Positions 1 to 11,575 of a stretch of 64,000 bases of DNA are shown in pieces. The notes below the pieces were generated by a model. That model was not told the origin of the DNA. It made no database searches and worked only from the letters and a program-made list of their open reading frames with translations. The translations under genes and the position numbers were made by a program. Numbering within the stretch: position 1 is the first letter of the stretch; each line of letters begins with the position of its first letter. Location of the stretch: positions 2,906,588-2,970,587 of the forward strand of contig CM018603.1 of NCBI GenBank assembly GCA_009192285.1, written 5' to 3'. The stretch comes from Morchella semilibera (taxonomy: Eukaryota; Ascomycota; Pezizomycetes; Pezizales; Morchellaceae).

Positions 1-1159
1 GACCGTCTTACACCGAGAACCACCGGGCGCAAACTTCTTACATAATCCAGACCCCGCCACAAAACCCTGCCACGGATTCTCAACCCACAAATCAAGGAGC
101 CACCTTGCAACAGCGTCTCCTACAGTAAGCACATGTATGCATCTTCCAGTTCTTGCTATATATCCTAATCTTTCTGCCAACTCCGAATACCCAACCACAG
201 CAGCGACTCCTCTAGCAGGGGCATTCAGCAGCCAAGCCGTCCACCACCCCGAGTGACACCCCATGAATCGCAATCCCGGCCCGGGCGCTATAGAAGGTAG
301 TCGCCAGGAGTACATATATTTGTCCGGTAATGTGACTGTCTTATATGAGTATTTATATAAGATGGCTCTCTTGACGTGTAGTCAGTCAGCCAACCAAGTC
401 TCTGAATTGTGCGTTGTGTTGTAATCGAGTGATCCTTGATGATCCGCCTCGCCCCCCTAAAAATATACAGTGTCCTGCGTGGTTATAAACCCGATTTGGG
501 GGGGTAATGGCAGGGAGGTTGGGATGGAAGGTTAATACAGCATCCACGTACGCATACCCAGAGTCTGGGCAGTTACATGCAGACTTGGCACATGTGCAAC
601 AGGCCCGAGTCTTGAGGTCACGCATCTTTTCGTTATGTACCTAAATACTCGCGGGTCCGATAACATGTAAGTACAAGTGGGTCTCAACAACACATGTATG
701 TAGAGAGACTCTTCACCCGAACAGCCGCGCCGCCACCGCCGAGTGACGGCCTATGACGAAACAGCATCACGTGATATTGCTGCCTCGATTGGGTCTGTTA
801 TTATGTCATCCCTGTAGTTGTGTTTTTGTGCATGTGTGTGCCTGGGCTATTCCCCATTGGGCCTTAAGCGATGATCGATCTCGATGTGTCTTTTTTTTCT
901 TTCTTTCTTGGCCTGGCCCCTGACCCCCGCCTCGATGGGTGTTGACCCTGACCCTGACCCTGACCCTGGCGCCTTCTGGATCGGGTTTCATAACCTTCTT
1001 CTTCTTCTTCATCACACCCAACAGACAGCGGACAGCAGACAGAAGACAGAGGACAGCAGACAGTAGATAGATTGATACTTCTCTCTCTTGATCTCTTTCT
1101 CTACTCTCTGCTCCTCTCTACTCACTCTCCTTACATCTACTACTGCTCACCGTACCCCC
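1..1159. other. Intergenic DNA upstream of the zrg17-like gene
   Basis: No convincing coding region is visible. The stretch holds two copies of a dispersed CGAGTGA...CATG-type motif (250-265 and 740-755), a perfect palindromic E-box ATCACGTGAT at 766-775, about 385 bases before the downstream start codon, a short ACCCTG tandem run near 944-969 and a GACAG-rich purine stretch at 1020-1062. The last 80 bases before the ATG are pyrimidine-rich, as is usual for fungal 5' leaders. The short ORFs here have no recognisable protein character. Confidence 0.6.
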
Positions 1160-2643
1160 ATGGCGTCCACAGTGCCGCCCACCCCAATTATCGCGCCCCC
1201 CACCCCCGACACAGACCCAGGCTCTCGACACCACAGCTTCTCATTCCGCAGTGGTAGCAGCGGTGCAGGCCTCGGGATCGAGGGTCTCCCCACGCCAGAG
1301 TCTTCCACGTTCGATGCCTCGGCCCTGTCTCCACCGACGGAGGACATCTTTCCGCCAAACTACAGCCTCAGCTCTACGCCCGAACGGTCCACGCCGCCCT
1401 CCTCCTCGTTCAACAGGCGCGGCAGTAGTAGTAATGGCCCATTCAACTTCCAGCCCATGATCGCCGCTAAAAGCCCGCCCATTGGAAAGCCTGTAAGTTG
1501 TACTCAAATATATGTAATTAGCCCCTTAACCGTCCTCTAATAATTACCATCTAGAACCAACGTCGTGGACATAGATACAAACACTCCTCAATCTCGCACC
1601 AAATCTTCCTTGAACCGCCCCCCAGGGCACCCCTGGTCCTCCCGGCCTCCCTCCCAATCCCCACACGAAGCGAGCTCTTCCGCTCCATAACGCCCAACCA
1701 GCGCACCCGTCTGCTCTGGTGCATATGCCACCACGCCGTCGCCCTGCTCACCCTCTACTCCGCCGCTGGCTCGCTCGCCGTGACGGCCCTCTCCCACCTG
1801 CTCGTCTTTGACGCGCTCAGCGCCTCCGTCTGCGTCGTTGTCGACGTGCTCTCAAACTTCGAGGTGTGGGGGCGCAGCAGCATCCGACACCCCTTTGGGC
1901 TCGAGCGCGCAGAGGTCCTCGCCGGCTTCGCCATGGCCGTGCTCCTCCTGTTCATGGGCTTCGACATTGTCTCGCACACCACCGAGCACCTCGTCGAGGG
2001 CTGGTACGTCCCCAGCGGCAGTAACACCGAGACCCTCCACGAGACCCACCTCCACGCCGTCCGCGTCTCCCCCGGGTGCGTAGATATCACCGCGCTCGCC
2101 GCCCTAAGCAGCACCCTCATCTCCGGGCTACTCCTGAAGAACCACGCACGCATCGGGCGCGCAATCCACTTTGGCAGTCTCCCGCACCACCTCCTCCCCC
2201 TGGCGCTGCGCAACCCCTCGCACCTCCTGACGGTGCTAGCGTCGCTCACGCTGCTCCTGATCCCGCTGACATCGGTACACTTCTCGTCTGTGCTGGACCG
2301 CGGCATGGCGCTCGCCATGGCGCTCGCCATGGTCGGCATCGGCGTGCGCCTGGTGCGCGTGCTCGGCGGGATGCTCCTCATGAGCTACGGCGGGCCCGGG
2401 GTCGCCGAGGTTGTGCGTGCCATCGAGGCGGACGAGGCCGTCACGGGCGTCGAGGATGCGCGGTTCTGGCAGGTCCATCACGGGCTGTGTATGGCGTGCC
2501 TGAAGGTTGGCGTGGCGGCGGGGGCCGTGGGCGAGGCGGGCGAGAAGAGCCTCAGGGAGAGGGTCGTCCGGTTGGTTAGGGAGAGGTTGGGCGGCGGCGT
2601 CAGGTGGGAGGTCAGTGTGCAGGTTGTTGGCGGCGTTGTGTAG
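1160..2643 (+). CDS. zrg17: Zrg17-like cation diffusion facilitator (zinc transporter subunit)
   Basis: Predicted 473-residue membrane protein of the cation diffusion facilitator family, most like fungal Zrg17, which in yeasts pairs with Msc2/Cis4 to move zinc into the ER/Golgi. Exons 1160-1492 and 1555-2643; the 62-bp intron starts GTAAGT. Residues 1-111 are a disordered Pro/Ser/Thr tail; exon 2 opens with the basic stretch NQRRGHRYKHSSISHQIFL that I associate with this family, then about six hydrophobic segments from about residue 160 (e.g. HAVALLTLYSAAGSLAV, VLAGFAMAVLLLFMGFD) and a short cytosolic C-terminal domain. The HPFGLERAEVLAGF motif in the loop after TM2 is a CDF hallmark. The HxxxD zinc ligands of active CDF proteins are not evident in the TM2 and TM5 regions, which fits a non-catalytic partner subunit. 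The start is the first ATG in frame; the in-frame codon at 1088 is TTG. Exon 2 is markedly GC-rich. Confidence 0.88.
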
Positions 2644-3037
2644 CGTGTATGTATGTAGGTATGTACATGTATGTATGTGTGCTACGATCATGAGCGTATG
2701 ATCCATGATTTTTTTCTTCTTTCTTTTGGCAATTGTTTTTTCTGGTTTCTTTCTTTCTCTTTCTTTCTGTATTAGTGACGGGCGGACGGACCTATGGGTA
2801 GTAATAGCAGCAGCGGTAGTGGTATGTTAATGACACCATGAGAGACCGGGAGGAGAGAGGGGGGAGGGGGGGGGGAAGGGAGTACATTAGCAGGCTATGT
2901 ATATTATCACCATGTTGTATGTATTGGCGGGGTGTATGTATGTATGTACAGAGTACAGTACAAACAGTAAACAGCCAGCAGCACAAACTATCACTCGACG
3001 CAGGTCTTTATCGTTATCGTTATCGTGGAGTGTCAGT

Positions 3038-3060
3038 GCGGGGCGGGGCGGGGCGGGGCG
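3038..3060. repeat. GGGGC tandem run, potential G-quadruplex
   Basis: Four consecutive GGGGC units lie on the plus strand between the convergent 3' ends of the zrg17-like and F-box genes, directly after a short TTATCG tandem. Four G-runs separated by single bases can form a G-quadruplex; whether this one does is inference. Confidence 0.7.
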
Positions 3061-4194
3061 CTATTATCAATGTATGTGTGTGTAAGCTCACGGCGCAGCA
3101 CGTCACTACATGTATCACCGTGTAGCTACTTACATGTAGCTACCCCCCGTGGGTACGTGTAGTGCATACATACTGTGATGATATGTACATGTGCTCGGTT
3201 GGGTGTATATTAGTAGGTGAGTTGCATGTAGGCTTATATGTAGAGTTGATATCTATGGCCATGCATGTATGGTGGGTTGTGCTGTGGACGGATTATTACA
3301 TATTTATGTCTAGATGCCAGTGGTACTTGATTGATTGACTGATGGGTGGGTGTACTTTACATGTAGTCAAGTCTGGCACATCATCCACCGAACCATGCCA
3401 TACAGAGCACCCAAGGCTAACAAAAAAAATGATATAAAAAAAAGCGGGCAACAAAAGACTCATGTGCATGAGTACCCACCCCTCAAGAGCGTCGCCCATA
3501 TTGGGCATTCCCACCACTGCTCCCACCAGGCGTGGCCATATGACGAAGCCCAGAGACCACGCCACGGTGCTTCTGTTTGTGCCGTTGTGGTTTATGAAGC
3601 CCACTGGACTGCATCGCAGGGCAGTGAAGCGTCAGACTAGGGTGTCGGAAAGTGATGCATGTTTTGGCTTAACGCCTAGATGCAACAACTGAAATGCTTT
3701 CTGGGTGCAGTTTTGGGTATATATTCCCCTGGAATGTATCTGGAGATGTCTGGATACTAATGTTTGCTTTACAGGGAAGAGGTCACTTCGGGGTAGTAGA
3801 AATGAGTGGTAAAGGTCACTGAAACGAATTGATAACAGACTCTTTTTTTTTAGTTCCTGGTCACAATGCTCATGTTGACCTGGGCATAATCGCATGCGGT
3901 ATGTAACCCTCTGGTGGTTGATAAATTATCAAATGTGCATCACCCTGAGTACATTTATACATACATGTATATATACCTACCATAGAGAGAGCTAGAGGAT
4001 TAGAACTTACGCAACTCGCGGTCGCGAGGTGGTAACCCCTAGTAGCTATGGTACTTGCATGTGTTTAGACAAAAAAAATCTATTCCCTATCGCTCGCCCG
4101 CTTTTTAACCCTAAAACCAGCCCGCTCTAACAAAAGACATTAATTGGAAGAAGGAAAAAAGAAAAAAAGAAAAAAAAAGAAAGCCGTCTAAAAA

Positions 4195-4264
4195 ATCTAA
4201 ATCTAAAATCTAAAATCTAAAATCTAAAATCTAAAATCTAAAATCTAAAATCTAAAATCTAAAA
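4195..4264. repeat. CTAAAAT heptamer tandem array
   Basis: About nine uninterrupted copies of a 7-base unit (CTAAAAT) just downstream of the F-box gene's stop codon. It is preceded by an A-rich tract and followed by a short TA run (about 4294-4307). The unit is not the TTAGGG telomere repeat. Confidence 0.9.
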
Positions 4265-4379
4265 CCGTTATAGTTTATAGTTATAGTCTAGGGTATATAT
4301 ATATATATGAAAGGAAAAGAAAAAAAAAAGAAAAGAACCATTCTATAGATCCAAGAACCCAACATCCCTTCTAGTAAAA

Positions 4380-5599
4380 TCATACACTCGCAGTGCTATC
4401 ATCCGCAGGCTGGTTGGGCAGGCACTTACCGCCCTCCCTGACATACTTGACCATCATCTGCGACTCGGCATGGCTGTAGCTCCTGTACTCGCCGCTCTCG
4501 CCATGCTTGTAGAACAGATCCCAGACCTCCAGCGACTCGAGCTGTAGATGCTCCTTCATGAACCGCATCACGTTGTTCCAGCACCCGGTAAACAGCAGCC
4601 CGCTGCTAATCAGCACAGTCTTCAGCGTCGCCTTGTGGCGCTCCAGGAACGAGATGAGCTCGTACTCGTGCATCTCGACGGTCCAGAGCTCCAGCTTGCG
4701 CAGCGCAGGCCACACCTGCTCCTCTCCAAAGATATGCGGAAACAGGAACGAGTCCGCCGGGACTGTGTTTCCAAAGCCTAGACACAGCTCCTCAAGCTGC
4801 TCGGCCGGCGCTAGCACATTCAACAGCGGGCTGCTCTTCATATGGTCAATCGCCTCCTGCGAGTCAATACCCAAATACAGCTCCATAACACGGCAATTCT
4901 TCAGCACGACCGCTGCGCGTGCCAAGAGCTCCGCATCTTCAAACACAGCCTCGTGCACAATTTCCTCCGTGTTCATCCCCGTCATCTTAAATGACGTGAG
5001 CTTCGTACCCGCTGCATATGCAGCATTAATCAGCGACGCAAAGCCCCGGAGGTAGTCCTTCTCGAGTCCGTGATCGCCATGAAAGTTCTCGCGCGGCTCA
5101 AACTCGTAGTAGTCGATCTCACGGTATGTGTACTGGCGCTCCCTAGCCATAGGTGCCCCGTGAACCACCTGGACTGTCTCTAGACGGGGCAGCGCCGCGA
5201 ACGCTGTGGACAACATCTTTGTGTGGTCTGGCGACGTCTGAAAGTCATACCAGCCATCGATGGTGGACTTGAAGATCTCCTGGGCCCGTGAATCCTCTGA
5301 TTCATCGTGGGGAGTGTTCTCAAGACGGAGCTGCGAGTTGAACTCTTCCCAGATCATGTAGTTTGGCTCTTCGATACCGTAGATAAGGTTCTTTACATGG
5401 CGGGCCAGGTCGGGCCGTTGGGCGATCGCAAGAAGGCGGGAAACGCTGAGCTTGGTAGGTTTCAGGGGACGGTGCGGAAGAGGAACTCGGTGGAGAGTTG
5501 CGCGAGAGAGCGCTGGACAAGACGGAAGCTGGCAAGGTCGGCTTTGGAGTCAACGTGGCAGAGGATTTCGCGGACGATTTCAGGGCTGAGTTTCTCCAT
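4380..5599 (-). CDS. F-box protein with a one-base frameshift
   Basis: Single-exon gene for an F-box protein, probably a substrate adaptor of an SCF ubiquitin ligase. Translation from the ATG at 5599 gives a clear F-box (LSPEIVREILCHVDSKADL ... FRLVQRSLAQLSTEFLFRTV, residues 4-45), then meets a TGA at 5462-5464. Reading continues in the -1 register with LKPTKLSVSRLLAIAQRPDL and runs 366 further residues with LRR-like Leu-rich segments to the stop at 4380. The break lies in a run of four C on the coding strand (5465-5468); five would give an unbroken protein of about 406 residues. The region after the break keeps good codon structure, so this is either a recent mutation or an assembly error. 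The substrate is unknown. The upstream region carries paired CACGTG boxes 0.8 kb away. Confidence 0.75.
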
Positions 5600-6407
5600 T
5601 GTTGCAATACTAGCGCCACACCCGAGGTTGAGGACTTTTTTCAGGGGGGCGAGCTGCGATAGTTAGGATAAGAACTAAAAGGCTTAATGAATAATAGGCA
5701 GACAAACCCTTGATGCGCAGAAAACTAAGCTAGAAAAACACAAAGATGTGCTACGTTCGTAAACCAAAAAAAAAAAAAATTTGTGTTGATAAAAGGGGGG
5801 GAAACAGAAAGGGCTGCCTTGCGAAAACCAAGCTTTGCCTTTGTTCCTAAATCCTGTGTTCAGTAGCTTGTTAGCTTATTATATTTGAACTGCAAGAAGA
5901 TAGAGTACCTTGATTCTAAATAACCTGTGAGGTTCGAGTGACTTGTTGTCTATTGCGCAGGTATTGTGTATGGAGTATCGTCGAGTAAACAAGAAAGTAA
6001 GCAGCACATGCTCGGATATATGGGAGAGGCCACGGTTATTAAATTTTTTTTTTCTCGTCTTTTTTTTTTCTTTTTGGCTGCGCTGGCTGCAAGGGGGAAA
6101 ATCTCCACAGCCAATCGCCGCCGCACCTAGATCTATTTTTGACTCATTTTGGGCTTAGTTTAACTGAGTGTGGGGGTTACATCCAAGATCCGCCTCGCGG
6201 CTCTTATGGTGATTGGTAGATAAGATTCTAGAAAAATAGGCAAAAGAGGAAACAAGTGGATACCAGTAAGCAAGGGTAAAAGGTTGTCGTACAGAATATG
6301 ATAGGGGAAAGATAATGCCCATTTTTACTGAGTAACTGCCTCATTTTGGTCATTTTGGTAATCATTTTTGGTCCTCCTAGAGCTGGATGTATTTAGCTGG
6401 TTATCGC

Positions 6408-6442
6408 TGTCACGTGTATTGTACTCTACATTTCACGTGACA
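6408..6442. promoter_or_regulatory. Inverted pair of CACGTG E-boxes
   Basis: Two CACGTG hexamers (6411-6416 and 6434-6439) sit 17 bases apart inside a larger inverted repeat TGTCACGTG...CACGTGACA. CACGTG is the core site of fungal bHLH factors (Pho4-, Cbf1- and SREBP-type). The pair lies about 0.8 kb upstream of the minus-strand F-box gene. A regulatory role is inference. Confidence 0.4.
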
Positions 6443-9003
6443 CTTGATCAGTAAATCACCAAAAATCACTCGCCGTACAGGCCCCGTATTCGTTGTTCGT
6501 AAATTATTTGATTATACGCACCGCGTTCGTGGGTAGGCACAGGAGCCAAGCCTCCAAAAGCTACCATTGAATCTAAGGTACGGAGTGCTAGGTTAGAACT
6601 AGGCTCTCTGGCATCAGCCTCGTCCGGTTCAGACGCCACCCATTATGAGGTGTCAAATATATATGATATCCGGTACATATAGAGGGCTAGAAAATTTCCT
6701 AGGAAGTCTTGAATTTCATGAGGACTCCTAAGTACCTTGAGGATTGCCGTATGCCCTGCTATGATTGCCAGGAGTCTCTTCTTATTTGAGGAAATATAAG
6801 TCAGCGAGCACACCAGATAAAAGTTAGATAGGGCTATAAAAGCTATTTTCCTGGAGTTGAGAAGGAAATAGGTCTTTAAGGAGCTATGAAAACACGGCGT
6901 TGCCCTTACAGCGAGGAGATCTGTTCCGGGCGGTTGTCTTGAGCTACATGTAGTTATTGTTTATGAGAAAGTAGCGAGAAATGATAAAGAATTGTGAAAG
7001 AGCGAACCAACTGTATGTTCATATAATACGTCCAAGAATCAAATATGCTTTGATAATTCCAATCTCTTAGGTTAATGTTCGAAAAACTTAAGATAAGAGA
7101 AGATTAGCGTTATGTACTTGAAGAAAATGGTCTAGAAGCTGGAAAGTGGTGGAAGGGTATAATGCGCCAAGTTCGCACGGATATGGGTGTCGGGTCAGGG
7201 GAAATGACTTGGGCTGAAACGCGAACTACCTTGATCGCAGTACCAGGAGAGTTGTCGGTAGCTACATGCAGCTTTGTTCATACCATAGCCAATGACAGCA
7301 TCACTTAAGTTGCTACTGGTCCGTCATAGTAAAATGGAGCCAGCTCCATTCTTCGGCAACTTGATTGGTGCCGATCCCAAAGTCTGCCAATCAGTTAATC
7401 GGAATAGGGCTGACTCCATTTGCGCGGGGTTGAACCCCAATGAGCGTCGAAGGGATGAGATTGGTTGAGGCTCACGTCAAAGTGTCCCCGCGTCGACCAG
7501 GAAGATAACCTTCCACACGAGTAGATGGATGTGCCGTGTAACTGCCACATCTACATGTAGTACACAGGCATAATGTACGTATCCGCCTGTATGTATCCGC
7601 ACGAGATGTGCCAAGGCACCATTACTTTTAAGTCACTCCACAAACCCTAAGCTTCTGACACCCACTGAAACGGCTTACCATGATCTATCTCCCAATTCAT
7701 AGGACTCATCTGATTCCTGAGCCTCCCATTGTATAACCTTATCCTAACATACTGTCAGCTATTATTTGATAAGTCGCATGAGATGAGACACATCTGAGCT
7801 TGATCTGTACTAAAGATCATCCCGAGATCTGGTGATACTTACAAGGCGAGCTTATGAAACGGCATCTCGATGTGACAAGCTTTGATCTAGTTTGGCTGAC
7901 TACGCCCCCCTCAAGTCCTATCCGTCCCTGCCCCCAAGCACCAAACGACCTCTAGGGGACCATGAAAAAACCCAATTAGACAACCATCCTAGCTTAACTC
8001 GCTCCCTTTTGAGTGACATCAGGGTAAGTGAAAGATCTATGCTGCCCCTAGCTACTGGTAGGAACGCCCTAATATATGAAGCAGGGTTTATCGCGAACCA
8101 TACATGTAAGTCCATGTAGTTACTGCTCGTTTCGGGACCACACCGATAGTATTAATTGTATATCTAGAGTAGTACTCGCGATGAGGACACCCGATCACTC
8201 CCTCTGTTTAAGTTGACCAACACGAGTGATATTCCGTGTTGCAACCACACAGGCACATGCCAAACCGCCACGGTTCAACACTGAAATAGAGCAGCAGAAC
8301 GTTCTCGAAGCTCCAGATTCATGCAAAGAAGGTCTTAGCGAATCATAACCCTGACAAAAGCAGAGGAACGGGGATCTGAAAGTCACTTCAGCCGCAATAC
8401 CCATATCCCAGTCATGACGTCAGGTACCGTCATCACTGACCTCACACTGATCTCCGACTCCGCGCACTACAAAATCAAGAGCTTAGACTACATAGTGATT
8501 CCCAAGGTTAGAGGCAGAACACTCCGCTTCAAGAAAGAAAGCTTGTTTGGAGCTGCTATTAAACTTCCTTTCTTTCTAGTTGATAACTAATCATCGACGT
8601 TCGCATATGCACATGGGTGTTTATCTACCGCAAAAACTCGAAAAATTGGCTATCTCCGGCCAGGGATTACCTCCTTCACAATTGGTTGAAGGGCGTAGAT
8701 CAGGTTTGCTTAAAGTAATTTTGATCTCGTATGCAAGCCAATTTTTCAAGAACCTTTCTTTCAACTAATTGCAGCCAATTGATTTCTTGGAAAACCTTGA
8801 TTGATTCGTCTTTGAGGCGATATTTGCCTGATTGAGGTCATAAATCACCTGCTGCTATGCGCCCCCATATCCTTGATCTTCGTTACCATCCATCCCTTGC
8901 AAATGCCGTGATACCGAGAAATCATGATGCTTGATCAGAAAAGAGGGAAATCAAGCAACCGGCGACTGTTACGTAGCCGTGGCCTCCCCGGTATTTGTGG
9001 TAT

Positions 9004-9011
9004 TATATATA
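9004..9011 (+). promoter_or_regulatory. TATA box of the hydrophilin-like gene
   Basis: TATATATA about 130 bases before the start codon at 9140, followed by a CA-rich leader. A strong TATA element is common at inducible fungal genes and agrees with a stress-type product. Confidence 0.45.
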
Positions 9012-9139
9012 CCGACCACTTGAACCCTTTCTTGGGTTTTAATCCAGCATCTCCAAAGCAAGACGAACATCATCATCATCACCACCACAACAACTACAAC
9101 AACTACATCTATTTCATAAAACACATCAAATAAATAAAT

Positions 9140-10878
9140 ATGGAAACAGTCTACAACGCCGCCAACGCTGCCGGAAGGGTTATCTTCGGTGATAACACAA
9201 ACAACAACCCTCAAAGCCAAAATCAAAACCGTAACCCTAACTCGGTGACCACGGATACAAGCGATTACGACCGCCCCTCTGAGACAAACCCCTTCCGCCA
9301 GAGCGGGGTCGATAGTGATAAAAACGCTCCATTTCGCTCCACAACAGGCTCAACAACAAAGCCATTCGACTCCACAAACACTTCAGGGTATGGCTCACAG
9401 CACACTGCCACTTCAGGTAGCGGCCATGAAGTACTAAACAAGCCATATGACACCGGCGTCGGGTCTCTTGAGAAATCAAATACGGGAACTTACGATCAAC
9501 CATCGGGAACCGACTTTGACAAGCCGTCCACTGCTGGGGTGTATGCAGAACACTCAGGCAACTACAGCAACAGCCCGGCCAGTAATTTTGACAAGCCTAC
9601 GACAACCACCAGCGCCCTTCCAAAGACCTCAGTTGGTGACCTCAACAAAGACGGTGTGCGGCACGAAACCAGCGACCTAGACAGGCAGAGGGTCGGTGTT
9701 CACTTTAGCAACCCTACCATCAGCACTGCTAATGATCAAAGTAACACCTTCTCCTCTGATCACGATAAACCATATACGAGCCGTTTCTCAGAGGATACAA
9801 ACACCCCGAATACCAACACTGGCACTAGCACTGGGGCTGGCATCGTAGGAGGAGTTGGCGCATCTCATGAGCACCACACACCGATCAACAAAGACTTTTC
9901 CCAGTCCTCAACGACCGACCACTCTACTTCTATCCCCGGGTCTTTCGACAATGAGGACAGCAACGATACCAGTAGCAAAAATGCCGATTCCGGTCTTTAC
10001 CGCGACGCAAGTACCACCCACACCCCTCATCACCAATCTGGTGCCCCCGCACAGGGCTCCAACATCCAATCCCTCGTCGACCCTAACCCTGCCACCTCTA
10101 CCTCCGGCACCTCTTCCACCTCCAAGCCAACATCTACCAATAACCCTTTTTCCACCACCGGCCCCTCAACCCATGGAGCCGCCAACAGCGGCTTTGAAAC
10201 CGCAAACGCGGCGCCAAAATCTGTCTCTGGTGCTACCGGTAGCGGCCCCGGTGCAGCGGTGGAACCAAGTGTAGGAGCCCATCCAGGGCACGCACAACAA
10301 GAGACACAAAAGCAGCAGGGTGCTGACCGGCCGTTTGAGGAGCCTTCCACCACTACCCCCTCTGTAGCCAAGAAGGAGGATGCTGGAGCACCAAAACCTC
10401 TGGGTTCTAGCACGCAGGGCGTAGAGCAGAGCAAGGGCACCGGCGAGAAGTACGAGAAGTCCACCGGCGTCGCAGCGGAGGGCGGTGATTTTGATGCAAG
10501 CCGACCGGGCGCTGGAAGGGAAGCTGAGTATGCTTATACCCTTAAATGATCTTTGTGAAGTTGATTGGATACTAACTGTGAATGTTAGCCGCCTCCTCGA
10601 TGAGAAGGGTATTCACCACGGAAAGGAAACAAAGCCAGATACCTCAAATATCACTACTGGTGCAGGAAATAGCAAACTCCTACCTGGACACAAGGATAAG
10701 AGCCATACGGATACTAAGGACCACCACCACGATAGCAAGACCGCGTCGCCGCCGCCGGATAGTGGTCACAAGGGATTGGGAGAAAAGATCAAGGGTGAGC
10801 TTCTCTTTGGATGCGTAACTGGGGTCGATGTGAATAGAGACTAACTTTTGTGCAGAAAAACTTCATATCCATCACTAG
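9140..10878 (+). CDS. Hydrophilic, disordered fungal protein (hydrophilin/LEA-like)
   Basis: Predicted 538-residue protein, strongly hydrophilic and rich in Ser, Thr, Asn, Gly and Asp, with no membrane segment. Exons 9140-10527, 10589-10794 and 10856-10878; introns of 61 bp each, the first with a perfect TACTAAC branch site and the second with GACTAAC. The N-terminus METVYNAANAAGRVIFGD and the spliced C-terminal blocks GREADRLLDEKGIHHGK and GEKIKEKLHIHH match a pattern I recall from fungal proteins of unknown biochemical role, often induced by stress. Between them are loose repeats such as (N/D)FDKP and YDQPSG. Splicing is supported because it joins GREA-DRLLDEKG and restores the terminal KEKLHIHH motif, whereas unspliced reading stops at once. 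Function as a desiccation or stress protectant is inference from composition. Confidence 0.82.
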
Positions 10879-11419
10879 AGTGGAGCGATATTTTTTTTAT
10901 GTTTCTTGGCCTGAATTAAGTAGTTTTTTTGTTTTTGTTCCTGTACTATGATGAATGTATGACTAGTATATACACGTATGAGCGAAGAAATTATAATGAG
11001 ATATAGCAATTCAGCGGTGTAGGTGGTTTCTATGGCAAGTACCCCTAGTGTTGTTGATATAGAGGCTGTTCTATCCGAGTAGTGAGATTCAGCCATCAAC
11101 TATCGCAGAAAATACGAGAAATAGTCCTAATCGTACACAAACGAAACAATGCCAACCATCTATGACTATTGCGTGTGAGGGGAGAGGGAGTTGTCTGTGT
11201 TGGGCGGGGGTTAGAATCTTACAAAAAGGTTTCTCAGTCTTACGAGAATTCCTCAAACAAGACCTAATTTATTAACGACATGTATCTAGATACCTTTGAC
11301 GAAACTTGTCAAGAGAACCGACATTCCCCCTCGTGTTTCGTCACAAGTATGTCATGATTTGTGTCGGTATGTGAAGCACCTGTGCGTTAATTACCAACTG
11401 TATTAATTATAATTCCATA

Positions 11420-11575
11420 TAGACGGTTTTCCTGGCCACCCGGACACCCCCCCTCACTCGGACAGTTAACGTAAAAAAGGGAGGATCAACAATTTAAGTG
11501 GCTTCTCTACCTCTTCTCTACCAATCATCATTGTCCGAGTGAGGGGGGTGTCCGAGTGGCCAGGGAAGTCGTCTA
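11420..11575. mobile_element. MITE with ~45-bp terminal inverted repeats and TA flanks
   Basis: A 156-bp stretch whose ends are near-perfect inverted repeats: the left arm (11420-11464) runs TAGACGG...CCTGGCCACCCGGACA and the right arm (11532-11575) is its complement with a few mismatches. TA lies directly outside both ends (11418-11419 and 11576-11577), as expected for a TA target duplication of the Tc1/mariner type. There is no coding capacity, so it is a non-autonomous element. Confidence 0.75.

Larger units (their letters stand above)
2644..4379. other. Intergenic DNA with microsatellites
   Basis: No gene seen. It contains TATG/TGTA-rich 3' flanking DNA (2645-2690), a TTATCG tandem (3008-3026), a GGGGC run (3038-3060), several TACATGTA palindromes (around 2664, 3107, 3133 and 3357), A-rich tracts at 4140-4190 and a CTAAAAT tandem array. 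ORFs such as those at 3296-3604 and 3335-3640 overlap on opposite strands and have no protein-like character. Confidence 0.6.
5600..9139. other. Gene desert between the F-box and hydrophilin-like genes
   Basis: About 3.5 kb without a supported gene. The sequence is AT-rich and carries T-rich tracts near 6042-6075, the inverted CACGTG pair at 6408-6442 and copies of TACATGTAGTTAT (6945-6957, related forms near 7553 and 8100). A 57-codon ORF at 8415-8588 (+) is the best coding-like stretch but resembles nothing I know. The last 140 bases form the promoter of the gene starting at 9140. Confidence 0.55.

Noticed and set aside
8415-8588. 57-codon ORF (MTSGTVITDLTLIS...)
   Set aside because: Balanced composition but no recognisable family, no introns and no context; too short to call.
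8628-8645. 17-base match ACCGCAAAAACTCGAA-type between 8.6 kb and 23.97 kb
   Set aside because: No extension of similarity on either side; a match of this length is not rare enough in 64 kb.
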